A DNA stretch of 64,000 nt from contig JASEVX010000003.1 of assembly GCA_031761405.1 (NCBI GenBank), positions 119,514,727 to 119,578,726 of the forward strand, in the 5' to 3' direction. Source of the stretch: Serripes groenlandicus. Its lineage: Eukaryota; Mollusca; Bivalvia; Cardiida; Cardiidae. Numbering within the stretch: the first letter of the stretch is position 1; the number at the start of each line of letters is the position of its first letter. Made by a program: the position numbers and the translations under genes. The notes beneath the pieces were generated by a model. It had not been told where the DNA came from. It made no database searches and saw only the letters and a program-made list of their open reading frames with translations. Below are positions 24,346-35,840 of this stretch, piece after piece.

Positions 24346-24774
24346 TCATGTAATTTTCAGTCATATCATGGCGGCAAAGCGATTTGGGATCTTGCTTCCG
24401 TTTGTCAACAGTGAGGACTTAGATGAGCCTGTTCATCGTACAGTATCACCATAGTCTTCACTGTCTGCCTACATCACATCCTGCCGAACCAGCAACATTT
24501 GACAAAAAACTTGAAATGTTCCCAAAACTACTAAATCAGGAGGGGGTAAATAGTTCTTTTCCCCACAATATCTCTCTTGTAACTCAATTAAACCCTATGC
24601 TAAGGGTACCCGCAACATACGGTTTGAGGGTCATAAAAGGATTTGGGAAAGAATTGCGGAAATTTGCCAGCCACGTATTGTGTCGCTTTCCGCCATTTTG
24701 TATTGTGGTTTCGCGCCAATAAAAACTTCGTCAACAACATAACGTCGTGTGAACATGATACCATACTTGTTTAA
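24346..24774. other. Non-repetitive core of FB-1
   Basis: About 430 bp, more GC-rich than the arms, lie between the two arrays. A plus-strand ATGGCGG start (24368) opens a 28-codon frame ending at 24454 (MAAKRFGILLPFVNSEDL at its start). A minus-strand ATGGCGG (24694-24696) opens a 21-codon frame ending at 24631. The two start regions resemble each other (atggcgg-aaa-gcga). So either the terminal inversion extends this far, or the core derives from promoter-first-exon sequence with the common CAAAATGGCGG start. No splice context was proven. Confidence 0.5.
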
Positions 24775-25312
24775 CAAGATGGTATAGTCAGAGAACAACA
24801 TGATCGTTTAACATAATAACACGTCATATTGACAAGAAAGCATGACACTTTGACATAATTACATGAGCGTTTGACATAATATCATGTTTTATTGACAAGA
24901 TAGCATGACAATTTAACATAGTAACATGAACTTTTTACACAATAACATGTTCTTTTGACAAGATAGCACGACACTTTGACATAATAACATGAGCGTTTGA
25001 CATAATTACATGTCATGCTGACATAATAGCATGACACTTTGACATAATAACATGTTGGTTTGACATAATAACACGTCATATTGACAAGATACCATGACAC
25101 TTTGACATAATAACATGTTGGTTTGACATAATAACAAGTCATATTGACAAGATACCATGACATTTTGACATAATAACACGTCATTTTGACAAGATAACAT
25201 GGCACTTTGACATAATAACATGTGCGTTTGACATAATTACATGTTCTATTGACATAATAACATGTTCTATTGACAAGATAGCATGACACTTTGACGAAAT
25301 AACATGAGATGT
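24775..25312 (-). repeat. 21-bp minisatellite, right arm of FB-1, about 25 units in opposite orientation
   Basis: Units read tgacataataacatg and ttgacaagatagcatgacac, the complement of the left arm units. The minus-strand frame 24882-25472 (196 codons) is created by this array plus the terminal inverted repeat. Confidence 0.95.
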
Positions 25313-25484
25313 CTCCACATAAGACAGCTACGGCGTTCCATACTTCAAACGCCAATTTTGTCGTTGTGCCAAAACGGTCTTTAAAGCGCTTTACTGTAAA
25401 CGGCGTGCTTCTGAACGGTACAGACACGTTCCATATTCGGCTATTTTGACGAACGAGAACAAAATATTTCATTCACAGTTACAC

Positions 25485-25575
25485 GCATTTTTCGCTTTTT
25501 CTTTAAAATATTTGTTCACACGAAATGACGCGGTTCTTTTATTACCCTTAATTATCGATTTAGAATTAAATATGA
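25485..25575 (-). repeat. Inverted fragment of dispersed repeat R2
   Basis: On the minus strand the words taaggg-taataaaagaac, tttcgtgtgaacaaatattt and aaaaagcgaaaaatgcgtg match 17390-17475. It lies between FB-1 and the LINE relic. Confidence 0.7.
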
Positions 25576-25579
25576 TAGA

Positions 25580-26292
25580 CTAGACGACAATAACTAGACG
25601 ACTTGGGATCCAGCAAAATACTACTTGTGACATTGCACAAATAGGCGATAACTTAGAAAGGAGGTTTACAATAATAGGGTTCTCTATTTTGTCATTCTGA
25701 AGTGCCTGCATAGCAGACAATGAGTCGGTAAAAAAAAAATATCGCCAGTAACCTTCGGATTCAATATGGTCCAAAGCCAAATGAATTGCCTTTAACTCGG
25801 CAGAAAATAAAGTATCATTATTTGGCAACCGAAATGTTATCACATCGCCATCAGGAACTGCGGCGGTAGCAGCCTTTTTGTCATCCTTAGAACCATCTGT
25901 ATAAATACGCTCAAAGTTGAAATATGTATAGTCCCTATTTTTAATTTTAATATACTTGGATTTAAAAAAAAATAGGATCTGTGCAGGCTTTTTTATCGGT
26001 CGCAAGATCGTAAATGAATGATGGACTATTTAGAGTCCAAGGTGGAGAATCTGAAATATCCTGCCTTGCGATGTCCACAAGATCAACATCAAGCTTAGCG
26101 ACTTCTGGACCGTAACGGATACCAAAGGGCGGTATTACCCGTTCCTTCCTTGTATAAAGGTTTAAAAACAATTCTATTAGTGGGATTGGAAGGGTTAGAC
26201 TTAAGTTTTAAAAAATACTGCATAGCTAGCTTTTGAAGGGTGGTTCATTGGCTTCTACACAAAGACTTTTGACGGGCGAGGTTCGAAAAGCG
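25580..26292 (-). pseudogene. LINE ORF2 C-terminus with RNase H domain, frameshifted
   Basis: On the minus strand, from about 26292, broken frames read SLCVEANEPP, then YFLKLKSNPSNPTNRIVF, then IPPFGIRYGPEV, then PPWTLNSP. This is the region linking RT to RNase H in Jockey- and I-like LINEs. The 141-codon frame 25580-26005 then gives an RNase H core: YTDGSKDD (first catalytic Asp), FSAELKAIHLALDHI (catalytic Glu), FFTDSLSAMQAL (second catalytic Asp) and VVFCWIPS. It stops soon after WIPS, where the final His/Asp region should follow. In the intact enzyme this domain removes RNA from the cDNA hybrid. At least two frameshifts lie at about 26170 and 25970, and a stop near 26245 breaks the linker. 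The domain order is clear; the clade assignment (Jockey/I group) is inference. There is no adjacent RT, so this is a 5'-truncated insertion. Confidence 0.85.
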
Positions 26293-26430
26293 CTCATAAT
26301 GAAGTGATGTCATAAGATATTTAATTTAAAATGTCTGTTTATTCTCCTTTGAACTTGTCAATTTCTATTGTTTATCACATGATGTTAAATATATATTATG
26401 TAAAAATGTTTTGTATGTAACAAGATACAT

Positions 26431-29400
26431 TAATAACGAGCACAGCTCGTTATGAGGTTTAACCTTAATAAGGGGAAATTTCTTATATTCAGTATGGAAA
26501 AAAATTGGGTGCAAAGATACTACGGCCCAGCTCATGAAATCCAAATGAAATTACATAGAACAAAGCAGGGAACCATGACCGACATTTATTCATATCCGGC
26601 CGACGTCACATCCGTCCAAATCAAGCTGGTTCCCGAGCTAACGTCAATAACTTTTTTGTTTACAGTAAAGGCTGATAACCAGAACCTATCGGCTACGAGT
26701 CCCTTTTGCTTTAGGTAAGAATGTTTATCTCTCTCGTTTTCGTAACATATATTAACACAGACAATATCAGTTTGGCGTTCTTGTAGGTATAAGATATAAG
26801 ATATAGCTGTATTGTAAATCTGAATGTTTGCATTCATTGACGGATATTCCTGGCGATGGGATAACTGTCTGATCTAGGATGATCTTCGTTGTAAATTTGT
26901 TTCACTAGATCAATGACAATGCTTCACAAACCTGCTAAAGTCGTCAGTCCTTCTGACAAAACTCCTTTGGACGGTCAAAGATCGATGCAAAAATTGGTTG
27001 AATATACACCCTGTGACCCAAATCAGAGACATGTATATATAAATCTACATTAAATCTACATTACGGTCTACAAACTGCAAATTGTGAAAATCAATCTACA
27101 AGCCTGTGCTAAATGGGACATTCAATGTGCCACATGTGACGTAATACACAATCTGTGCTAACTGTGATTTCAACATACAAACCTGTGCCATAAGATAAAC
27201 ACAATTCAACGGAAAGTTTTAGGCTACCATGTTATGTATGTTTCATGTAAATCATACATACTTCAAACTGTAACCTTACTACACAAACCTGTACCCCAAA
27301 ATATTAAAAACCAGCATATAAGGATGTAAAAGTCTAAGTAAACAAACCAGTACAGAAGAAGACGGGCTAAAAAAGGAGATTATCCTTACTTTAGAGCCCA
27401 AAAACCATCATAGAGGTATCATCATAGAGGTATTTATGTCTCTGCCCAAATACACCAAACAATGTTCATGTGTGTGACAGACAACAAATATAAGATGAAA
27501 GGTGGGATATTTTGCCATCAAACTGCAAAAGTTTCTTTTAAGTTCTCAATTCCTTTATTCTAGCTATCACTATCTTGTTTCGTTAGTGATCCGGAACTCC
27601 CACGCTTACTGTATGATGTAAGTAATAATTGTGACCCTAAGTCCCTATGCATAAATATCACAAAAATAGTACATAAGAAAGTAAATCTATTTTTAGAAGT
27701 GTTCAAGTGCAGATTGTTTACACATTTAATGACGTAATATCTTGCGTGTCTACTGCATGGCATCCACTTCATTTTTTAGTGGTGAACACATTTGAAATGT
27801 GGATGGAATATTTAAGACTAATGGCTAATTAATCAGTTAAAACTAACAGCTTTTTAGACTAAAAGAACCCAAGAAGAAACGTCCCCAGTGTATTCAAGAG
27901 ACATATCGGGTGTCCAAAAAAATGAAGTTTGAACAAGTTTTCTAAAAGAATTGACTGGAGACACATATCCGTGGCCGAGACGGATTTATATGGGCATCCC
28001 TTGTGCTGTGTGTTCTGAACAAAATTTTAAAAAATGTTTTTACAAGTGATAAAAGGATGTGATAATCAAAAATGAATCTTAACAAGGCACATTACATGTC
28101 AGGACGGTAGCCAGAAATCTCGACCCTATTATCGGTTTATATAGGTGTGAATGGATGGTTTAACACACAAGTGTCATAAACAAAAGACTGATTATTGATA
28201 CTTACCTGTTGATTGATTATTTAAATGATCTTGATGTGTTCTAAAAAGTTAATCTGCTGCAGACGACTTTGAAAACATTTGGTGAGAAAAGGAGAATATG
28301 TACATGACAGGTTGACTTCTGGCTAAGGTATAGTTATATTAATGAATTAGGACGATTGTGAGAAAAGGAGGAAATGTCCTCTATCAAACAATACTTCAAA
28401 TCTTAAGAATACTTTGAAAACTATGATATAAAATAATTTATAACAATTTTAAAAACATATATCATTATTACATTAATCATTATCTAAATGTAGTGATTAT
28501 ACAACAAAAGAACCATCATCCATTCACATCTATATAAACTGGGGTCTAATTTGGAGTCGACTATTCTTAGGAAATTGGGGTCGAGAATTCTGGAAGCCGT
28601 CAGGACCACTGCGATGCTTTAAAAGAATCCACCCTGCAGCTAAACATCATTCAAGTAAGTATAAAAACATCTTGCAAAACAGTTAAATCTAATGAATTGG
28701 AAAATGCTCAATTGATTTTTATTTAAAAGCATTGTGAGAAGTATAATTGCATATTGTCAACAATTTGACCTTTTATCACAATGCTTTCAAAAATCATATG
28801 CTGTAAGGTCAAATGTCATCTTCATAAGATAGACACAAATGTAAGTTTCATCTGTATCATCAGTAATTATAATAATCATAATATGTCAATTAAAATGTTG
28901 ATTTATCTTTGATTGTCAACAATATCTGTATAAACCCCTCAATGGCTACTTTTTCTGAACACAAGTGGGGAATTGGTCCCTTTTCAAAAAATTATAGAAG
29001 CATCTTTGCCCAAATATACTCAAATGAAAAATGTATAGAATACCAAAATACACCGGAATCCTCAAAGTCTACCTAATTCTTAAAAAAATGCTCCAAATAT
29101 CTGAATTAGAATTCAGTGAAGATTGGGATTTTCCGCACAAATTGGGCGAGAACTGGTTGTATCTCTGGAACATTGAGGGTGATTAATATAAGATTAAAGC
29201 TTGTTTTACAATTGTAAAAGAAGATAAGTTTAAAGTCATTGGTTTAAAGGAATAATCCAGATAAGACTGCACAGAGGTACAAACTGGTCTAAAACAAAAC
29301 TGGTTGCAGAACCCAAAGCTTGGCTTTTTGACATAACTAATATACATGTATATTGTTTTCAATTCTGGTCTATTTTTTAAATATTAGGCTATTTAAAAGG

Positions 29401-29560
29401 AAAAAGGTATAAATAGTGTTTGTAATCACATTCTTTAATTTATCATTTTATTTTATATAAAGCCACTTTTATTTGCAGTTATTGTCTGATGTCATTTATT
29501 AAAACAGCAGTCAATCATATTCTGCATCAAGTTTTATTTTAAAACAGAATGGATTTAGAA
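26431..29560. repeat. Large dispersed repeat R5, copy A (at least 3.1 kb)
   Basis: Starts at taataacgagcacagctcg (an imperfect palindrome), the same start as copy B near 60329. Collinear matching then extends with small gaps through 'aacccaagaagaaac' (27868), 'tctgctgcagacgactttg' (28254) and 'gcagaacccaaagcttgg' (29305) to 'aacagaatggatttag' (29544). Relative to B, copy A has extra sequence at about 26620-26930 and 28900-29050. The 88-codon frame 26452-26718 is followed by a donor-like GTAAGA, but copy B has lost most of it. Coding is therefore doubtful. Confidence 0.8.
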
Positions 29561-29990
29561 CATCCCATACAATCATGGAATAACAGTTCTGATGGCGATT
29601 ACTGGAGAGGAAATTCATATAAGCAGTAAGTGATATACCCCTTGGTCATTGGTACCTGTCTATACAATGAAAATATCATGCATCTTTGACTGTGGGGTAA
29701 TATTCTTTCCTGCATACACATCAAAACAGTAAATGGATTGAGATCAACCTGTACAATCATGGAATCACAGCTGTTATGGCGATAATGGGAGAGGAAGTTC
29801 ATATAGGCAGTTAGTGATATACCCGTTGGTCATTGGTGTCTGTCAAAACAATGAAAATTGCATGCATCTTTGACTGTGGGATATAACTTCCTGCATCAAC
29901 ATCAAACAAGGGAATATATTGAGAGAAACCGATTTACTGATGGAATTACATGTTATGATGAGGACAGGAGAGGAACTTCAGCTGATTACA
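29545..29990 (+). repeat. Tandem repeat of about 180 bp, 2.5 units
   Basis: Words 'aatggatttagaacatccc', 'aaatggattgagatcaacc' and 'gaatatattgagagaaacc' start successive units at about 29549, 29732 and 29912. Each is followed by 'acaatcatggaa...acag' and 'ggagaggaa-ttcat'. The last unit is partial. Confidence 0.75.
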
Positions 29991-30119
29991 TATAATACTA
30001 ATGGATTCATACAAGGTAATCTTTATTAATGGATAAGTTTATCAAAATCATATCAAGCTTGTTTTATCTAATTAAATGTAGTATAAAGGAAGTCCTGTTT
30101 TTTTATTGCACAGTTTGTC

Positions 30120-30795
30120 TTTTTTATGATCAGGTTTTGTGTGATGTCCTTCGGTCACACGCCATCAACAATTGCCTTGTGAACATTTTACAACATCCAA
30201 TATGAATGAAAGTTTATCAGAAAATCATCTCAATCAAATCTTGGCCAAGTTATAGACTGGGTCCTGTGAGGTGAAAAACTAGGTTTCAATGTCAATTTGA
30301 AGGCACATATTGAACACACTCTGGATGCCTTATTTTAAACTTAAGCATGTTGAAATGTTTTCAGAATAACTGTTTTGATGATATCTAGGCTAAGTTTAAA
30401 TATATTCGGTCATAAACTAGGTCATGTTGGGTCATAAACTAAGTCACTCCACCAAATTGAAGGAAAATCTTGTTAGTCAAGAAACCACACTTTGCCTTCA
30501 GCAGCTTGAGGCTTTGTCAGAATGTTTGTCTTGACAATATCTAGACCTAGTAAGAATAAGGGTCATGGTGGGTCAAAAACTAGGTCACTAGACAAAATTG
30601 AAGGAACATTTTGTTAACACTCAGACATTTTGAATGCTGCATTTTTTATTTTAACATGTTGAAATTTTGTCAGAATTGGTGTTTTTGATAATATCTAGAC
30701 TAAAATATAGGTCATGTTGGATAAAAACAACAATGAGGTCCAAAGAAAAACATTTGAGAAAAATCTTGTAAACAGCTTTCTGTATTGATTATGTT
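30120..30795 (+). mobile_element. Fragment of pearl/Helentron-like tandem-repeat element
   Basis: Units contain 'gtgaaaaactaggtttcaat', 'tgaaatgttttcagaataac', 'gatgatatctaggctaagtt' and 'gggtcataaactaagtcac', recurring about every 140-160 bp. The same unit type occurs at 17.9-18.5 kb (minus) and 34.6-35.7 kb (plus). Neither element end is preserved. Confidence 0.65.
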
Positions 30796-31204
30796 CATGT
30801 GATGAATTGAATGTTAAAATTGTTGAAGATTTGACTTTGCACCAAAAGATAAAGTAGGAATAGTGTACAACAGCGGTCTCAGTTCCGACAGCTTGAAACA
30901 GATTCCTTTATCATGGTAGTCACATACCTACAGGTTAGACCCATTATAGACGCTGTGCTCGTGATGAGGCTTTGCCTTTTTCATATTAGTTATACGTTAA
31001 TAACATTCTGTTATGTTCTGTTATTCCCATGATGAGTTGACGAAAACAATCTGACAATTGACATACTAGCTTCAAATATGTATATGTGATGTATGTTTAG
31101 ATATATATCCATTGATATAGGTTTAATTCTAGAATTTAGAGTTTTTATTACAATGCTTAATTATTTCCCTCATTTAGACCAGTTCTGACGTCAGGCATGT
31201 TAAT

Positions 31205-31400
31205 ACGGGAAAAAAACATAAATGGTTTATTTTTTCGCTTATAGGTACACTTAACAGGTGTGAGATTTTTTTTTTTTTTTCAATAACCTATGAAGCTTTC
31301 TGAAATGAAACTGGAAAAATCCACGGAGGCCACCATTTTGGATATGTATAAAAAGCAGACGTAAAACACAGATTGAAAATTATTGTCGGCTTTTTAATCA
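31205..31400 (+). repeat. Dispersed repeat R2, copy 2
   Basis: Matches 17200-17390 in order and orientation, including a T-run followed by 'caataacctatgaagc' and 'tgaaatgaaactgg'. Confidence 0.7.
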
Positions 31401-31689
31401 TTTTTTTTTAAATCGATATTTAAGATCATTAAAGTGTTGTGTTATGTGGGAATTACCATTTGTACGAAAAGTTAAAAATAAATGGAAATCTGTAAGAAAT
31501 ATGTTTTCCCGTTCGTCAAAAAAACGACAGCATTAGCCTTCTACGCCCGAAACTAAATTTTGACTGTATCGTAGCCAAAGAAGGACGTGACGTCATTTCC
31601 GTTACACTTCATCTTGGCGTAATGTCAATGGAGTGACGACGTCTCCCGCAAAAAAAGTGGTATCAACATGAAAGACCCAAAATTCCGAT

Positions 31690-32265
31690 ACATGAGCTAT
31701 TGACTCACTCATTCAAAGTATAATTATTAATCAAATATTGTGGCAAAAGGATAACTTTCTCATAAGGAGCAATTGTTCTTGTGGCGACAATCTTTTCCTA
31801 AATCGTCTGTTGCATAGGCCTCAGAAACCGTCTCCAATAGGGAAAGGGTTTAGCAGAAATGTGACCCCTTACATAATTTGTTCTAGTCATATTGACTGGT
31901 TGAAAAAGGCAGTCGCCAGGTGGCATCATAAAAGGGCTGATCTATTTGCTTCTTTACCATAATGCAGGTGATCGATTTAGGATCATCTTGGCCCTCATGT
32001 TTTAACCTCGTTCATTATAAATGTATTCCTTGATTTTCTGAAAGTCTTTACTTTATTATTTTCTGTTCAAATAATAGACAACAGCAATACGAATTCCAAA
32101 TATGTTTTGATAATGCAAGAAACATGACATTAACATCATTATTGTCTAGTCAATTACTTATAAATCCTTTTTTATGGCCAAAGTATGCTCTTTATTTTTT
32201 GTTTATAATTATCTTGCGTTTTTTCGTAAATAGGTAGCACCTATAGATATATTATGTCCTACATA
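31690..32265. repeat. Composite repeat (MITE-like part plus R1), direct copy at 37060-37650
   Basis: Three segments are shared in the same order with 37060-37650. The first contains 'attgtggcaaaaggataa' and the GTCGTCTG word, then 'catattgactggttg' and 'gtcgccaggtggcatca', then R1 inverted with 'aggtagcacctatagatat'. The 74-codon frame 31738-31962 is inside this repeat. Confidence 0.75.
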
Positions 32266-32389
32266 ACGTGGACATCATTAAATTGATTACATATGATGCT
32301 TATAAATGCATTCTACTGTGTCAACAGAACGTAGTAGACTTGAGCTGATGTTTAGGAAGGTAACTTACATTATACCGAAACAAAAACAC

Positions 32390-32560
32390 CAACATAAATG
32401 GGTTTTTCTTTCATAGGTAATTGTTTTTCTTTTTTCATCACCCATGAAATTTTCTGAAATGGAACTGGATAGAATTATGGGGGTTGCCATTTTAGGTATG
32501 TATAAAAAGCGGTCTATCGAATGGATTGAAAATGTATGTCATCAAGTCTCTCTCTTTGTT
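32390..32560 (+). repeat. Dispersed repeat R2, copy 3
   Basis: 'aacataaatgggtttttc', 'cataggtaa', 'tttctgaaatggaactgg' and 'gttgccattttaggtatg' match the other R2 copies. Confidence 0.65.
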
Positions 32561-32564
32561 TTTT

Positions 32565-33600
32565 TTAATCGATTATATCATATGTGTTCATCCTTTGAAA
32601 GAGACCACTAGGTGATAATAAATACCAAAACTAATTAAGCACTAACAACCAGTAAAATCGTCTTTGACAATAAATGACAATTTGTTTTGCTTACAGATAC
32701 AACACCATCACATATAAGCTCTTCTTGACTTTGGTCAGTGGAGGAAATAATTATTGGAACAGAAGGAATTGTCCTGAGAAAACATTTTCATCTTTACCAG
32801 CACTTATCAACATTGTATTCCCTTTCTTTAAGAAGTTACATTTCCACATTTAGTCATATCTAAACACAGGATATCAGGTTATTTTCTTATATTTGTAAGC
32901 AATAAAATATAGTGTATGTATATATATGTATTGTATCAGTGATTTAGTTCACTACAATCAGATAAAATGTGTACACTAATATTATTTCATTTATTACAAA
33001 ACTGCACAAATGCATTTTGATGAATGCTATTGTAAAAGTGGTTTATAATCTTTATGACACTTTTTCCTGAGTCCGATAACTAGTCACCTTTGCAGCAAAC
33101 AGCTATTGAAAATATCGTGAAAAATCTTTTTATTGTTGTAATTAGAACCAAGGGTTTTGGATAGGAGTCAAAAACAGTATCAATCTTTCTTTTCAGTTTC
33201 CCATAATGTTTTCGAAAATTGTTTCTATTAATATTTTTATATATATTTCATAAGGGGAAAAAACCCATTTGGAGTACAAAGTTACTTGAATGTCATAACT
33301 AATTTTCTTGCACCCCTCTTTATAATGCTTTTTATGATGTCACTTTTGACAAACACATCCAAAGAGAAGGTCATACAATTAATTAGTCAAATTGCAAGTG
33401 ATTGCATTGGCATTATTAACCCGTGGGTGCCACTTCAATAGGTCATCAATGTCATAAATCAGTGCATAAGACACTACATGTGTTTACAAAGAAGACCCTT
33501 AATTATCCCTTAATAACTTATGAAATAGAAAAGTTAACTCATGCATGAACCTTCAACATATTGTTTTCCTGATTGAGAAAATATCTTCCTGTAGAAAATA
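32565..33600. other. No recognisable gene or repeat
   Basis: AT-rich, no frame above 60 codons, no repeated words noticed. Confidence 0.5.
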
Positions 33601-33601
33601 G

Positions 33602-34260
33602 TTAACCCTTTACACCTTACAGACTACTACTGATGTATCAGTCACAGGCGACATGTAACACATAGTGAGGGAAATACTTTGCATTTTATCTCAGAATTGT
33701 AATTTCTTACATTAAGATGTATCCTAGTTTCCTCAAGACTATGACACTTTCAAAGTAATCTGATTCAAATTCCTTGTATGTGAGAATGTGAGAATAAATA
33801 AAATATCTACAACAATTAAAGTTAAGATTTGACCTTTAATGTTACATGCTTTACTTAGTTTTAGATCAATTTCAAGCCGAAGGCTCAATGTTATATATTG
33901 TGATCACTCACTGTCCGGCTATCGTCAAATGGTCAAATCTTCTTCTCTGTAACTCTGGGGCTGCAATAATAACCAACATCTACATTTGTTCTCTTGGTGT
34001 CTCCCATCAAAAAAAATTCAATCACTTAAATTCTATATAGAAATATGCTTGCCAGGGATCATCAGAAAGGGGTGAAAATTGCAAAACTTTAAAATTCTTT
34101 TCCTCCGAATCCGCTTGTTAAATAACAAGATAATTAGGTAGGAAATATCTTTGTGTGACCCTCTACAAACTTGTCTAAGCCATAGTGAATGGTAGAAACA
34201 CATGGCAGTCATGCAGGTTCAGGTTCATTATAATGAAAGTGCTTGTTTGCTTTAAAAATA
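33602..34260 (-). repeat. Inverted copies of R4 and R3
   Basis: 33602-33945 is the complement of 19280-19640 and 34010-34260 is the complement of 18640-18960, in the order expected for one inverted segment. The junction near 33.95-34.0 kb lacks the TTAA MITE that lies between R3 and R4 at 19 kb. Confidence 0.7.
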
Positions 34261-34354
34261 GAGAGGTAAACATTATACCTTACTTAGTGCACCTTTACAC
34301 AATTGGTAGATTTATGATTGATTAGTATCTGTTTTACGCCGTTTTCAACAGTTG

Positions 34355-35840
34355 TAGCACACCTGAGCACAACGTGCTTATGGCGAGTTTTTGTGATCGC
34401 CTTTTGTTCCTTGTTCGTAGTCAATAATGTGCCTCATAACACTATAGAGGCCACCGTTATCATCCAATCCGCATGAAGCTTATTCAGTTTGTTTATCTTG
34501 CTGATATCTAGGCAAAGTTTGAGTATTGGTCATGACAGGTAAAGGACTAGGTCACACGAAGTGCTAAAGATGAGTTTTTGTGATTGCCTTTTGTCCGTCG
34601 TTCGTCCGTCGTCAACAATGTGCTTAATAACACTCTAGAGGCCAATTATATCATCCATTATTCATGACACTTATTCAGTTTGTATATTTTGTTGTTTCTA
34701 TGCCATGTTCTAATATGGGTCATGTCGGGTCAAACACTAGGTCACTAGGCCAAATTAATGGAAAATCCTGTTAACATTCTGGATGCCGCCATTTTGACTT
34801 GAGCATGCTGAAACTTTGTCAGATTATTTGCCAGGATGATATCTACGCTAGGTTCGATTAAGCGTCATGTCCAGTCAAAAACAAGGTGACTAGGCAAAAT
34901 TGTAGAAACACTTATTAACAATAGAGAGATCACATATTTTACTTGAGCAGCATGAAGCTTTGATATGTGTCATGTTGGGTCGAAAGCTATGTCAATAGGC
35001 CAAATTGAAGAACAATCGTGTTTACACTCTTGAAGCCGCATGTTTGGCTTGAGCATGTTGAAAGGTCATGTTCGGTCAAAAACTAGGTCAATAGGTCAAT
35101 ATTGAGAACAATTCTGTCAAAACTATATATACCACAGTTTGTATAAAACGTTCCTTGATAGACCATCTACTAAGTTTTTTGATATTATTTCGATGATATG
35201 ATAGAAACATGGCTTCTCTTATTACGTCTTAACAAAACACATTCCCAGGTGTTCAATCCAAGGCGTCATGGTCCTCTTGTTAACTAAACATGTTGAAACT
35301 TTGTCAGAATGAATATCTTGATGATGTCTAGGCTATGTTTGAATATATGTCATAACCGGTCAAAAGATAGGTCACTAGGCCAAGTTTGAGAAATATCTTA
35401 ATACTCTAAATACTGCATGTTTATGGGTCATGTCGAGATTGTATCTAGGTCATACTTTCCAATTGAAGGCATTTCTTGTAAACACTCTTGAGGCAGCGTT
35501 TTCAAATTGATTCGGTTTTCTTTTTATAACAAGCTCAGATTTAAATATGGGTTATGTCTGATAAAAGGCTAGGTGACACAGCCAAATTGAAGGAAATAGT
35601 GTTAATAGTCTGGAAGCAGTATATTTAACTTGAGCCTGTTTAAATATTGTCAAAAGGATTGTCTTATGATGCTATCTAGGCCAAGTTCGAACATATAGGT
35701 CATGTCGGGTCATTAAGGTAAATTAAAGGGAACTCTTATGTTTGCTTTCCTGACCGCAAAATGAGTTATTGCCATTAATTATGAGGTTAACTTAATTCAG
35801 GTGAGCGATCCAGTTCTACTATGGCCCTCTTGTTTTAGCT
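34355..35840 (+). mobile_element. Pearl/Helentron-like tandem-repeat element with both ends
   Basis: The 5' end cacacctgagcacaacgtgc is followed by ttgtgatcgccttttgttcc. The 3' end is caggtgagcgatccagttct then actatggccctcttgtttta. The interior is diverged tandem units ('gggtcatgtcgggtcaaa', 'actaggtcactaggccaaat', 'gatgatatctaggc'). A second 5'-like start (cacacgaagtgctaaagatg, ttgtgattgcc) at about 34553 shows an internal duplication. The 3' subterminal region is hairpin-like in better copies of the family. No ORF is present. SINE family 2 abuts its 3' end. Confidence 0.75.

Larger units (their letters stand above)
22886..25342. mobile_element. Foldback element FB-1 with 21-bp minisatellite arms
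   Basis: Both ends read inward as TATGGAACGCCGTAGCTGTC (20 bases), followed by ttatg, with no difference in the first 25 bases. One mismatch follows, and the match continues through gagacatctcatgttatt. The direct repeat cttcaa flanks the element (22880-22885 and 25343-25348), consistent with a 6-bp target duplication. Inside the ends lie a plus-orientation 21-bp array (22915-24345), a non-repetitive middle (24346-24774), and the same array in opposite orientation (24775-25312). There is no transposase. The arms are unequal in length (about 68 and 25 units), which points to expansion or loss after insertion. Confidence 0.8.

Noticed and set aside
22915..25312. CRISPR array
   Set aside because: The 21-bp units are contiguous with no unique spacers, and the DNA is eukaryotic in character.
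24882..25472. 196-codon minus-strand frame with a non-repetitive start
   Set aside because: The repeat part is the FB-1 right arm, and the start lies across the terminal inverted repeat. The left terminal copy has a stop at the equivalent codon, so no protein is implied.
27060..27360. Degenerate 60-bp repeat with 'acaaacctgtgcc' words
   Set aside because: The words recur four or five times but spacing is irregular and the rest of the units do not align by eye.
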